Source of the DNA: JABCPO02 sp963542845
Lineage (GTDB): Bacteria; Bacillota; Clostridia; TANB77; CAG-508
Assembly: GCA_963542845.1 (NCBI GenBank)
Contig: CAUTZA010000007.1
Location: 1 to 64,000 of the forward strand
Direction: 5' to 3'
DNA: 64,000 nt
Position numbers and translations under genes: made by a program. Below, piece by piece: positions 22,249 through 32,929 of this stretch. Each line of letters begins with the position of its first letter. Positions within the stretch are counted from its first letter, which is position 1. The notes below the pieces were generated by a model. It saw only the letters and a list, made by a program, of their open reading frames with translations. It was not told where the DNA came from and searched no databases.

Positions 22249-24098
22249 TTATACTTCTACAATTATTGGAAGTATCATAGGATCTCTTTTTGTCTTTTTA
22301 AATATATATTTTTGTAATTTATTCTTAACTATTGCTTTTACTGTTGACCATTCTTTTTCTTCTAAGTCATTAATTTCTACTTTTACTAATTCTTTTAAAG
22401 TTTGAAGTAATTCTTCATTTTCTCTTACATATACAAACCCTCTTGATATAATATCTGGTTCTGATATAAGGCCTCCTGTTTCTTGTGAAAGGTTAAGAAC
22501 TACTATTATAAGTCCATCTTGTGAAAGCATTTGTCTATCTCTTAAAACAATGTTTCCAACATCACCAACTCCGAAGACCATCTACAAATGTCTTACCTGC
22601 TTCTACTTTACCTGTAAATTTAGCTTCTTTTTCTGATACTTCTAATACTTTACCGGTTTTCCATTATCATTATATTTTTCTTATCTATACCCATTTCTAC
22701 TGCTGTAGCTCTATGTGCATATAATTGTCTTATTTCACCATGTACTGGTAAGAAATATTTAGGTTTTACAAGTTCTAATAATAATTTTTGTTCTTCTTGG
22801 CAAGCATGTCCTGATACGTGGATATGTTCTAAAGATGAATATACAACTTCTACTCCTCTTTTCATTATACTGTTTATAACCTTTGATACACTTGGTTCAT
22901 TACCTGGTATTGGTGTTGCAGATATTACTACTAAGTCATTTTGTTGTAATTTTATCTTCTTATGTTGTCCTACTGCTATTCTTGTAAGTGCTGACATAGG
23001 TTCACCTTGACTTCCTGTTGTTAGTATAAGTAGTCTATGATCTTCTATTGTGTTTATAAGATCTAAATCTACAAACATTTCATCTGGTGCGTCTATATAG
23101 TCAAGTTCTCTTGCAATTTCAAGCATTTTTTCCATTGATCTACCTGATACTGCGACTTTTCTTCCATATTTTCTAGCAAGGTTTACAAGTCCTTGTACCC
23201 TATTTACATTTGATGCAAATGTTGCAACAATTATTCTTTTCTTACAGTTTTCAAACATCTTATCAAAAACTTTACCTACAGATGCTTCAGACATTGTAAA
23301 TCCTTTTCTTTCTGCATTTGTACTATCTGATAATAATGCGAGCACTCCTTCTCTTCCAAGTTCACCAAGTCTTGATAAGTTCATATGTTTTCCATCTACT
23401 GGTGTATATTCTATCTTAAAGTCACCTGTATGTATAATTGTTCCAGCATCTGTTTTAATTGCAAGCATTGCTGAATCTGGAATACTGTGTGCTGATGCTA
23501 TAAACTCTACTGAGAATTTACCAAGTTTAATTATATCACCAAATTCTACAACATTTAGTTCTGCTTTTGCATCTAAATTATGTTCTTTAAGCTTAGAGTT
23601 TATAAGACCTATTGTAAAGGCAGTTGAATATATTGGCACATTTACCTTTTTAAGTAAATATGGTATTGAACCTATATGATCTTCGTGACCATGTGTTATA
23701 ACAAGTCCTTTTATTCTATCTATATTTTTTTCTATATATGTAAAATCTGGAATAACAATATCTACTCCAAGCATATCATCTTCTGGGAATGCAAGTCCAC
23801 AGTCTACAATTATTGCTTCATTATTATATTCAAATACTGTTATATTTTTCCCTATTTCTTCAAGTCCACCAAGTGGTATTATTTTAATTGAATCCTTCCC
23901 ACTTACTTTTGTATTCTTAACATTAATATTCTTTTTAACTACATTATTACTATTATTATCAGTATTTTTCTTGTTTACTACTTTTTTAGTAATAGGTTTC
24001 TTCTTTCTTATTTTCTTTTCTTTTTCACTTACTATACTTTTTGTTCCTACATTAGTGATATTAGTTTCTTCATGTTCTTTTATTCTTCTACTTCCCAT
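22249..24098 (-). CDS. rnjA: Ribonuclease J, two CGG sites
   Basis: The repaired protein is about 615 residues, longer than the usual 555 because of a basic N-terminal extension of about 55 residues. The metallo-beta-lactamase fold shows THGHEDHIG, HTGDFK, SDSTNA and the beta-CASP motif region; the C-terminus has the RNase J dimerisation domain. It is the 5'-to-3' exo- and endoribonuclease that replaces RNase E in many Bacillota. CGG sites at 22653 (AAC) and 22571 (CTT) restore IMENGKVLEV and FVDGLGVGDVG. Only the C-terminal domain would be lost without shifting. Confidence 0.94.
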
Positions 24099-24434
24099 CT
24101 AATATCTCCTTTATTCTTTATATATTTGTTCTAATCATTTAATTTTACACGCAAAAATAGCATGTAAAAATATATCTTTTTATTACTTTTTATCTTACTT
24201 TATCTTTATTCTATTTAATTTTATTCTTTTAATTTATTTTCATTTTTTACTTTAATCTAATTTTAATTATTTTACTATTTATCACTAACAATGTATGTAT
24301 TTTTCCGTACCATACATTTTCTTGTATTTTTTTCCGAACATATTATATATAAGTATCTTTATTATATATAAATATAGAAATGTTGTCAAATAGCTTATGT
24401 AAACACACGTCCTAAAAGTGCTAACTATATAAGA
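24099..24434. other. Intergenic region upstream of rnjA
   Basis: About 335 bases, AT-rich. It holds the rnjA promoter region by position, but I cannot pick a convincing -35/-10 pair. No ORF or structured RNA is supported. Confidence 0.35.
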
Positions 24435-24454
24435 AAAAGACCCTAAGATCTTTT
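24435..24454 (-). terminator. Short hairpin terminator after the pilin-like gene
   Basis: Small stem (about 8 bp, with one G-U pair in minus-strand RNA) followed by a T-run on the minus strand, 10 bases after the stop codon at 24465. Confidence 0.6.
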
Positions 24455-24464
24455 ATAATTTTCT

Positions 24465-25710
24465 CTAATATTCCAGTATTTTATGTGGTGTTCCTCCTGT
24501 ATTAGATGCATCTGTACTTTTTTGTAATTTAGTTGTAGGTCTTAATCTTACAACAAATTTCATTGTTAATTTATAATTATAGCCTGTAAAAGCTCTATCT
24601 CCTAATGAACCTGCATCAAAATATATTATTTGTGATATCGGCATTCTTGAAGCAACCCAATATGAATTGTTAATTATTTTTAAGGCATTTGAAGTTCCTT
24701 GATCTTTCAAAAATCCAAATTCGAATTCAAGTGGTAATAGATAATATATCTCTTTCGGTATTGTTATTGTTTTTCCCGCTGGTACAACGTAATTTAAATT
24801 TGTAGTTTGTAGCTCTGTTATAATATCATCACTTCTACTTTTTCCTTGTTCTTTTTCTAAATAATCTATTTTAGGTATACTTTGTCCTGCTGTATAGGTC
24901 CATTCTGAATATTCCATTCCCCATCCTTGCATTACTAAACCAGTTTCGATTAATTGTTTTCCTTTTGTTGTTTGCTTTAAATGATATTCTATATCTTCTA
25001 AGTTAATACTTCTTGCAAATATCCCTTTGCTAGGTTTACTATATAGCTTTTTAGCAATATCATTTAATAAGAATACCCCATTATTATATCCTTGTATTCT
25101 ATCAAGTATTAATCTAGACGTTGTATCCTCACTAACAATATCTAAACTACCATCTTCATATTTTCTAAGTACTTTCCACTTCAAATTTTCTTGTGGTATA
25201 TCGCTATTTTCTCTTCCTGATGAGTCATCGGCACCTGTATATTGATTAGTAAGTTTTGTTCTTGGATATGGTGTTGATACAGTATCTGGAACATAATCAA
25301 CATAGTCTCCTACTTCAATACCATCCCTATTGTATTCGTCTGCTATAGGTGTAGTTACTGTTCCTTCTACCTTTCCCTTATAATCAACTACATATTTAAC
25401 ACCATCTATAGTAACTGTTATGGGAAAATTTGTATCTGTTACTGCAATATTAAACGTATTTTCAATTGCACTCTTTACCTTATTAAATTCTAATGTTCCA
25501 TCATCATTAATTGTTCCGAAGTACTAGTGTTTGTAATCTTTCCCTTGTTTCTGCTTGTTTAGATTCTCTTTTTGCTTGACTTGCTTTTATTAATAGTCCA
25601 TTTTCTCCAAAAGCCATTTGTATTGCTACTGCAGCCAATAATAGCATTATAACTATTGTTATAACAAGTGCAAGCAATGTTATTGCTTCTTTCTTTTTTG
25701 TTTTTTTCAT
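24465..25710 (-). CDS. Pilin-like surface/secreted protein, one CGG site
   Basis: The repaired protein is about 414 residues. Its N-terminus is a short basic stretch plus a long hydrophobic helix (ITLLALVITIVIMLLLAAV) ending in FGENGLL and a charged helix, as in type IV pilin-like or pseudopilin proteins of uncultured Clostridia. The rest is a hydrophilic region without a domain I recognise. Two other proteins here (38558-40829 and 41015-42370) share this N-terminus, so it works as a common export or anchoring module. CGG site at 25516 (after CTT) near residue 64 joins the helix to the body. Strong GGAGGGGGG-type ribosome binding site upstream. Confidence 0.65.
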
Positions 25711-26032
25711 TAGTCCCCCCCTCCAATATATATCTACATCTTAAAATATCTTAATATACTATATATAGTACATAACTTTTACATAAAAATTATAGTTTTG
25801 TTAAATCTCAATTTACTAATTCCATATTCTTCCATCTACTTTCACTTTTTTATATCTTATCCTATTTTGACAATATTCTTATTTTTTACTATTATTTTAT
25901 TATTCTTTTTATTGCCATCTTCGTTCGTATTTATCTATATTATTTTTCCTTCATTCCTCTCTCCTTTTATTCTTATTCCTATCCCTATCTCTATTCTTCT
26001 TTCTTTCATTTAATCTTCTTCTAATATAACAA

Positions 26033-26058
26033 AAAAGAGGATAATTATATCCCCTTTT
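26033..26058 (-). terminator. Terminator after the HAD-like gene
   Basis: A 9-bp stem (26033-26041 with 26050-26058) with one G-U pair in minus-strand RNA and a T-run. The 320-base stretch from 25711 to here is pyrimidine-rich and otherwise featureless. Confidence 0.6.
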
Positions 26059-26099
26059 TCCTCTTGTCGTATTTGTTCGTATTCTATCTTTTTTTCTAT

Positions 26100-26585
26100 C
26101 TACTTTTTCTTTAATTTTCTTATAATCTTTCTAACGTCTTTATTAGTTAACCCTCTTTTTATTGAGGTTTTAACTATCCGCTTTTTCCCTACATAGCCTA
26201 TAATATCTTCGATATCATCATCTATAACTATATAGTCCTCTACTGTTTCCTTTTCTTCATCTATCAACTGAAGAAAATTTAAGATTTCTTTTCCTCTATC
26301 ATCTTCTAGGTGTATTGTTCTACCTAGAATAATATTATCATCATTAAAATAATGTTTAAATAATAGTTTCCAATCAGAAGCTGTTGTTCCGAGCCTCCAA
26401 CTAGAAGAAATAACTATTTTTACCTCTAATTTTTCTTTTTCTATTTCTTGTAATAACCTTTTAAAATAGAAAAAAGGTTCTATGTCTATGAGAACTCTCC
26501 GTTCTCCTTTTAGAAAAAGTCTGTATTTTTTAACATCTTTAGTGTTATTTAAAACACCGTCAATATCTAGAAAAATTAATTTCAA
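26100..26585 (-). CDS. HAD-superfamily phosphatase-like protein, foreign-looking, CGG read as Arg
   Basis: A 161-residue protein beginning with TTG after GGGAGG (8-base spacing). It has HAD motif I (FLDIDGVLN), a Ser motif II (VISSSWR) and an acidic motif IV region (YIVIDDD), as in the HAD domain found in RNA-repair Swiss Army Knife proteins. Two CGG codons lie in frame, at 26499 (GAA CGG AGA) and 26178 (AAG CGG ATA). They must be read straight: a +1 shift at the first hits a stop within four codons. This breaks the rule seen in all the vertical genes around it and suggests recent transfer from a host with normal CGG = Arg. Function in this cell is uncertain. Confidence 0.75.
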   Translation of the reverse strand: MKLIFLDIDGVLNNTKDVKKYRLFLKGERRVLIDIEPFFYFKRLLQEIEKEKLEVKIVISSSWRLGTTASDWKLLFKHYFNDDNIILGRTIHLEDDRGKEILNFLQLIDEEKETVEDYIVIDDDIEDIIGYVGKKRIVKTSIKRGLTNKDVRKIIRKLKKK

Positions 26586-26642
26586 ATTTTTACCTCCCTA
26601 AAGTGTATATTATTTGCTTTAACTTACTAATTTAATTAAATT

Positions 26643-27038
26643 TTAATTAAATACATTTTCTTTCTTTCTTGTAAAAATTTTATGTCTTAATAGTAACTCT
26701 CTTAGCTCTATAATAACAATCATAACTTTATGATAGTTATTATCTTTCTTATACTTTTTTTGAGCCCAGAATATTATTTCTTTGTTTTTTTCTTTTTCAA
26801 TATTCCATTTGCGATATTTAAATTCATAAACTTCTTTATCCTTGATAACGAAGTCAGAAAATTCACGAATTGCTTTAATATATTGTTCAAAAAGTGCTTT
26901 TTCGTTCATTGCTATGCTAGATATTGTTTCTGTTTCTATCCAGTATTTTATTTCTTTTTCTTTTAGCTCCTTTTTTAATGTTTTAATAAACTCCCGTTGA
27001 TTTTCTCTTACCTCATAGAGGCTTACTCCTTTTGTCAT
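26643..27038 (-). CDS. Hypothetical protein, foreign-looking, CGG read as Arg
   Basis: A 131-residue, Lys/Glu-rich protein with no membrane segment and no family that I recognise. It starts with ATG after AAGGAG. An in-frame CGG at 26994 (CAA CGG GAG, residues QRE) must be read as Arg; shifting there reaches a stop within about six codons. It also uses CGC for Arg, rare in its neighbours. With the HAD-like gene it forms a two-gene cassette between the pilin-like gene and the ABC-F gene. It might be phage or plasmid derived. Confidence 0.6.
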   Translation of the reverse strand: MTKGVSLYEVRENQREFIKTLKKELKEKEIKYWIETETISSIAMNEKALFEQYIKAIREFSDFVIKDKEVYEFKYRKWNIEKEKNKEIIFWAQKKYKKDNNYHKVMIVIIELRELLLRHKIFTRKKENVFN

Positions 27039-27131
27039 GTTTTTTCATCTCCTTAAAAAAATTATTTGATTTTTTTATTACTACTCCTCATATATTATTT
27101 TATCACATTTCTTGATATTGTAAATACTAGG

Positions 27132-28612
27132 TTATAGTTCAAGCTCCTTTGTTCGTATATTATTCACAAACTCCTCATCATGTTCTATAAATATAAGTGT
27201 AGGATTTGTACTTAATATTAACTCTTCTAGCTGTATTCTAGACATAACATCAATATAGTTAAGTGGTTCATCCCAGATAAATATATGTGCTTTTTTAGAC
27301 AGACTTGATGCTATCATAATTTTTTTCTTTTGTCCATCACTATATTTTTCTATATCTATATTGTATAAATTACTTGGAAAATTTAATCTTGCAAGTGTAG
27401 ATTTAAATATATGTTCATCTATATCTTCTTTTAATATATATTCTTTTAAACTACCTTTTAAGTTTGATATGTCTTGTCCGACATATGATATTTTTAAATC
27501 TTTAGGTTTTACTATATTTCCTACATAATTTGTTAAATTTCCTAATATTATATTTATTAATGTAGATTTTCCGGCTTCCATTTTTCCCTCTTATTACTAA
27601 TCTATCACCTTTTTCTAGTTCTAAATTAATATTTTTAAATACATAGTTTTTATCATCATATGTATATCCCAAATCTTCAAGCCTTATTAGTGTATTTTTA
27701 TGATATTCTATAGTATTTAATATTAATGGTATTTTCTTATCTACATTCTTAAGTAATTTTTCTTTTTCTTCTATAGCTTTTTCTTTTCTTCTTTCTATAT
27801 TTTTAGAAGTCTTCATCATTTTTGCGGCTAAATGTCCAATATGCCCTTTATCAGCATGACTATTTTCTTTACCATATTTACTACTTTCTACACTATCAGA
27901 CCATCTCTTTGTATTTTCTTGTGCAACTTTAAGCTTTTTTATCTCTCTTTTTAATTTCTCATTTTCAACTTGCTCATCTTTTTCTTTTCTCTTATAGTTT
28001 TCATACCATGAACTAAAATTACCATTTTGCACTTCTATATCTGTATTGTTTATAGCTATTATATGATCTACTGTATTGTCTAAAAATCTTCTGTCATGTG
28101 ATATTAATATATATCCTTTTTTCTTATTCAAATAATTAGCAAGTATCTCTCTTCCTTCTCTATCTAAATGGTTTGTAGGCTCATCAATTAATAGTATTCC
28201 TTCTTCTTTTAAGAAAAATATAGCAAATAATATTTTTATCCTCTGACCATGTGATAATGTTTTAAAAGGTCTATATAATAATTCTGTATCAATACCTAAC
28301 ATATTTAGCTCTTTAAATAATTTCCAATCTTCTGCAAACATAACATGCTTATAGTATAATTCTATACCCATATTATTATAGTCTTCTTCTGTTATAACTG
28401 GTGGGAATTTTATAAAGTTATCACTAGTTATTATTTTCCCCTGATATGGTTCTTCGCCTAATAATAGTTTAAATAATGTACTTTTTCCGAATTCCGTTTT
28501 TGCCTATAAGTCCTATCTTCCAGTTTGTATCAATACTAAATGATATATTTTCAAAAATATTGTCACTTCCTGGATATGCAAATGTTAATTTTTCTATTTT
28601 AATTATAGCCAT
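27132..28612 (-). CDS. ABC-F ribosomal protection protein, Lsa/Vga-like, two CGG sites
   Basis: The repaired protein is 492 residues with two ABC domains and no membrane segment. Walker A motifs GKNGIGKST and GKNGSGKST, signatures LSHGQ and YSDGQ, Walker B LLIDEPTNHLD, and a linker with the SVESSKYGKENSHADKG... pattern typical of Lsa/Vga resistance ABC-F proteins. These displace lincosamide, streptogramin A and pleuromutilin drugs from the ribosome; actual resistance is not shown here. CGG sites at 28497 (ATT) and 27571 (AGC) encode the key Gly of both P-loops. AAC GGA two codons before the first site is out of frame. Start at 28612 from an AAAGGAGG site; the upstream ATG-like codon is inside the leader hairpin region. 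Confidence 0.88.
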
Positions 28613-28644
28613 ATATACCTCCTTTATTAGATATATTAGGATGC

Positions 28645-28684
28645 AAAAAGGCACCACTTTAGAATATAATTCCTAAAACGGTGC
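28645..28684 (-). promoter_or_regulatory. Attenuator-like terminator hairpin in the ABC-F leader
   Basis: On the minus strand GCACC...TTTTAG pairs with CTAAA...GGTGC (28651-28684) and is followed by CTTTTTG, the form of a Rho-independent terminator. It lies just upstream of the ABC-F ribosome binding site, so it would stop transcription before the gene unless disrupted. ABC-F resistance genes of Bacillota are often controlled this way by stalled ribosomes in a leader. Confidence 0.65.
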
Positions 28685-28751
28685 ACAAACTTACTACAAT
28701 ATATAACATATTTTTTATATAATTATTATAATTATAGTTATATTATATTGA

Positions 28752-28997
28752 TTATATTATGTTTAAGAAATATTTTAAGAAGATTATAAGAAGTATTAAT
28801 AATACTAAGATTAGTAATAGGTCTGTTTTTTCATCTTCTGTCATTCCTAATCCACCTGTAGTTTTAACTTCATCCATTTTTTTATCTTCTTCTACTTTTT
28901 GTACCTTTTTAATATCTTTTATATCCTTTTTAGTTTCTGTTACTTTGTTATTATTTTGTTTTTTAGTTTTTACTTTTTTTTCGTCTTCTTTCTTCAT
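28752..28997 (-). CDS. Small tail-anchored membrane protein
   Basis: An 81-residue protein: about 55 residues rich in Lys, Glu and Asp, then one hydrophobic helix (LLLILVLLILLIIFLKYFL) at the C-terminus. It starts after AAGGAG-type sequence. No family recognised. It sits alone between the ABC-F leader and uvrA. The composition suggests a protein held in the membrane with a charged cytoplasmic part. Confidence 0.55.
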   Translation of the reverse strand: MKKEDEKKVKTKKQNNNKVTETKKDIKDIKKVQKVEEDKKMDEVKTTGGLGMTEDEKTDLLLILVLLILLIIFLKYFLNII

Positions 28998-29114
28998 CTG
29001 TAACTCCTTAAAATTTAATTCTCATATATTTATTATAACTACATTATAATATTTATTCAATATTTATTATGTTTCTTTACATTATTATAATATTTATTTT
29101 TTATTATTATTGTT

Positions 29115-31988
29115 TTATTTTACTATTTTATTTTGTTTTCTTTTTTCTTCTCTTTCTAAATGAATCTTTAAATACTTACCTGTATATGACTCTTCTTCTT
29201 TCATTATCTTTTCTGGTGTTCCTTTTGCAATTATAGTTCCGACCTTTTTCTCCACCTTCTTTTCCTAGGTCTATAATATAGTCTGCTGTTTTTATAAGGT
29301 CAAGATTGTGTTCTATTATAACTGCTGTATTACCTGCATCTACAAGCCTATTTAATATTTCTATTAATTTTGCAATATCATCTATATGTAATCCTGTTGT
29401 TGGCTCATCTAATACATATAGTGTTTTTCCTGTTGATCTTTTAGATAATTCTGTTGCAAGTTTAATTCTTTGTGCTTCTCCGTCCGTGATAATGTTGTTG
29501 ATGATTGTCCGAAGTTTGATATATCCGAAGTCCTACTTCTTCTAATACTTTCAGCTTATTTTTAATCTTAGGTACATGTTCAAAAAGTACTAGTGCATCT
29601 GTTACTGTCATATCAAGCACATCTGCTATTGTTTGCCCCTTATATCTTACTTCCAGTGTCTCATAATTATATCTCTTTCCTTGGCAAACATCACATGGTA
29701 CATATACATCTGGTAAGAAATGCATTTCTATTTTTTTAACACCATCTCCTGAACAACTTTCACATCTACCACCTGGTACATTAAATGAAAATCTACCTTT
29801 TGCATATCCTCTCATTTTAGCTTCATTTGTTGTTGCAAATATGTCTCTAATATCATCAAATACTCCTGTATATGTAGCTGGATTTGATCTTGGTGTTCTT
29901 CCAATTGGTGATTGATCAATACCTATTATTTTATCTATATTTGATATTCCTGTTATTTTCATACATTTACCAACATTCATAAATGTATTATTAAGCTCTT
30001 TATATATTCCCTTATACATAACCTCGTTTATAAGGGATGATTTTCCGTGAACCTGATACTCCTGTTACACATACCATTTTTCCGAAGTGGTATATCTACA
30101 GATACATCTTTTAGATTATTTTCTTTTGCTCCTACTATAGATATTTTCTTTCCACTGCCTTTTCTTCTTGTTTTTGGAACTTGTATTTTTTTTTCTCCTG
30201 ATAGATATTTACCTGTTATACTATTTTCATTTTTCATTATTTCATCAATAGTTCCTTCTGCTACTAAATATCCACCATTTCTTCCTGCTACAGGCCCTAT
30301 ATCTAATATATAGTCTGCTTCTCTCATTGTATCTTCATCATGTTCTACTACAATTACTGTATTTCCGAAGATTTTTTAATTTTCTTAATGTTCCGAAGTA
30401 ATTTATCATTATCTCTTTGGTGAAGTCCGTATACTTGGTTCATCTAGTATATATAATACTCCTGTAAGTCCTGAACCTATTTGTGTTGCAAGCCTTATTC
30501 TTTGTGCTTCTCCGCCCTGATAATGTTCCTGCCTGTCTTGCTAGGCTTAAATATCCGAAGTCCTACATCTAATAGGAATGTTAATCTCTTATTTAATTCT
30601 TTTAATATTTCTTCTGAAATTATTTTTTCTGTTTCTGTTAATTTAAGTTCTTTTATATATTTAAGCGTATTTTCAATACTTAGTGTTGTAATTTCATATA
30701 TGTTTTTATCACCTACAAATATGTTTAAAACTTCTTTTTTTAATCTTTTTCCTTCACATACATGACATGGCATTTGTCTCATATACATTTCGTAAAAACG
30801 TCTTGCACCTTCTGATTTTGTTTCATTATGTCTTCTTTCAAGTATTGGTATTACTCCTTCAAAAGGCTGTTCAAATTTTCTTGTTCCTCTTGAATTTGAA
30901 TATTCAAATTCTATTATTTCTGTCCCTGTTCCATATAATATCTTATTTACAAAATCTTCAGGTAAATTTTTAATTTTTACTCCTTTTATCTTAATCCCAT
31001 AATGTTTTGCAATACATTCAAAATACATTTTAGCTACAGTATCATTTTTCATCATTGTACTTGCTCCAAATGCTTTTACACCATCATATAATGTTTTTTC
31101 CTTATCTGGAATTATCATTTCTGGGTCTATTTTTAAAAGATGTCCAATACCTAAACAACTTTCACATGCTCCTTGTGGTGCATTAAATGAGAATAATCTT
31201 GGATTTATATCTGTATATGTTCCTCCGGTGTTCTGGACATGCATAATTTCCGGCTAAATTTATGTTTTTCTTTCATATCATCAACAACTACATTGTTATC
31301 TGCATGTTTCATTGCTATTTCTATTGATTCTGCAAGTCTTGTACGTATCCCATCTTTTATAACAAGTCTATCTACAACTATGTCTATATTATGTTTCTTA
31401 TTCTTATCTAAAGCTATTTCGTCAAATGATAGGTCTTTTAATTCTCCATCTATTATAGCTCTTACAAATCCCATTTTTTGAATATTTTCTAGTGTTTTTT
31501 TATGTTCTCCCTTTTCATCTCTTACTATTGGAGATAATATTTGTATTCTTTTACCTTCTTCAAAATTTAATACTTTTTCTACAATTTGATCAACAGATTG
31601 TTTTTCGATTGGTCTTGAACATATAGGGCAATACATTTTACCAATTCTTGCATATAGAAGTCTTAAATAGTCATAGATTTCTGTTACTGTTCCAACTGTT
31701 GATCTTGGGTTATTTGATGTTGTTTTTTGTTCTATTGCAATGGCAGGTGAAAGTCCTTCTATCTTTCTTACATTTGGCTTTTCCATTGTACCTAAGAATT
31801 GTCTTGCATATGCAGATAAACTTTCTATATATCTTCTTTGTCCTTCTGCATATATTGTATCAAATGCAAGCGATGATTTTCCGTGATCCTGATACTCCAG
31901 TTATAACAACTAGAGAGTTTTTTGGTATATTAACATCTATATCTTTTAAATTATGTTCTTTTGCTCCCCTTATTTTAATATATTCCAT
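29115..31988 (-). CDS. uvrA: Excinuclease ABC subunit A (UvrA), fifteen CGG sites
   Basis: The repaired protein is 952 residues, matching the family (about 940-950). Both ABC domains are visible: VTGVSGSGKSSLAF near the start and again mid-protein, two LSGGEAQRI signatures, zinc-finger cysteines (CPICSRP, CPEH..., CHVCEGK, CDVCQGK) and DEPSIGLHQRD. UvrA recognises bulky DNA lesions with UvrB in nucleotide excision repair. CGG sites: 31881, 31250, 31225, 30555, 30512, 30427, 30393, 30365, 30082, 30045, 29525, 29509, 29484, 29480 and 29239. They break the gene into sixteen frame segments, and the frame arithmetic closes exactly from ATG 31988 to TAA 29117-29115. The LSGGE signature at 29480-29486 needs two shifts one codon apart. 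Without shifting nothing useful would be made. Confidence 0.96.
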
Positions 31989-32077
31989 TTATTATTCTAT
32001 TCCCCAATCTTTTTTTAACTTTTACTTTTAGCTTTCTTATATTTTTATCTTTATTTTTTTTATTTTTTCCTTTATCT

Positions 32078-32929
32078 TTATCTTTCAAATTTCACATACT
32101 TATATATATGTACAACAAGTGCAACTATAGTAAATATTATAATTATGCTTTTAAATATAGTGTCTTCTTTTTTAGTTTTTTCTATAAGTATTTTGTCTTC
32201 TTCCTTCTTTTGTTCTCTTTCCTTATCTTCTTCTATCTTCTTTTTTGCAAGTTCTTCATCTTTTTCTGTTTTCTCTTTAAGTTCATTAAAAATCTGATTA
32301 ATATCTTCTGAAGTTATTGTTGTTTGATTTATTTTCTCTGTATTTTCTTTTTTTACTATACTTCCTCTGTTATCCCCATCTATATTAGTTTCTGAAACTT
32401 TTCCTTCTACAGTACTATTATTTCTATCACTTATACTGCCACTACCGTTTTGATTTGTCTTTCCTGTATTTTCATTTCCTACTTCTACTATAACCTTTTT
32501 TACTATAGATGAATATTTATCTACTATTTGGTTTGTTTTAGTATAATTATAGTATATATCAAGCTCTGATACCCCTTTTGATATTCCTTTAAGTTCTATG
32601 AACACTTTATTTGGTGAGCTTTCTGATGTATATGTTTTAACAATTGCAACATTTGCATTATTTTTTTTAACCTTATCTACTTGTAATATGTATTTTCTAT
32701 CCATAGAATACGAGATTTCTTTTTGTTGTCCCACTTCTATATTTATTTTAGTATCTCCTGTTATATCTTTTTCTTCAAAAGCATATGCAGTGTTAAATTC
32801 TAAGAAAAAACTACAAGTAAAATATGCTATAACTAAGAAAATAAGCACAATACGTACTTTTACTATATGTGCTTTTTTTCTATTTATTTTACTAGGTTCT
32901 AAACATTTAATATTTTTATTATTTTGCAT
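32078..32929 (-). CDS. Secreted, C-terminally membrane-anchored protein
   Basis: A 283-residue protein. A signal peptide (KVRIVLIFLVIAYFTCSFF, cut likely near AYAF) is followed by an extracellular beta-rich region of about 100 residues, an Asn/Ser/Gly linker, a highly charged coiled-coil-like segment and a C-terminal hydrophobic helix with a short basic end. No known family recognised. It overlaps the sortase-fold gene upstream by 11 bases and precedes uvrA by 89 bases. AAC GGT at 32449 is an out-of-frame CGG. Probably a surface protein paired with its neighbour. Confidence 0.6.
   Translation of the reverse strand: MQNNKNIKCLEPSKINRKKAHIVKVRIVLIFLVIAYFTCSFFLEFNTAYAFEEKDITGDTKINIEVGQQKEISYSMDRKYILQVDKVKKNNANVAIVKTYTSESSPNKVFIELKGISKGVSELDIYYNYTKTNQIVDKYSSIVKKVIVEVGNENTGKTNQNGSGSISDRNNSTVEGKVSETNIDGDNRGSIVKKENTEKINQTTITSEDINQIFNELKEKTEKDEELAKKKIEEDKEREQKKEEDKILIEKTKKEDTIFKSIIIIFTIVALVVHIYKYVKFER

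Noticed and set aside
26100..27038. CGG sites in the HAD-like gene and its neighbour
   Set aside because: Applying the shift gives a stop within a few codons, while straight reading gives a coherent HAD-family protein.
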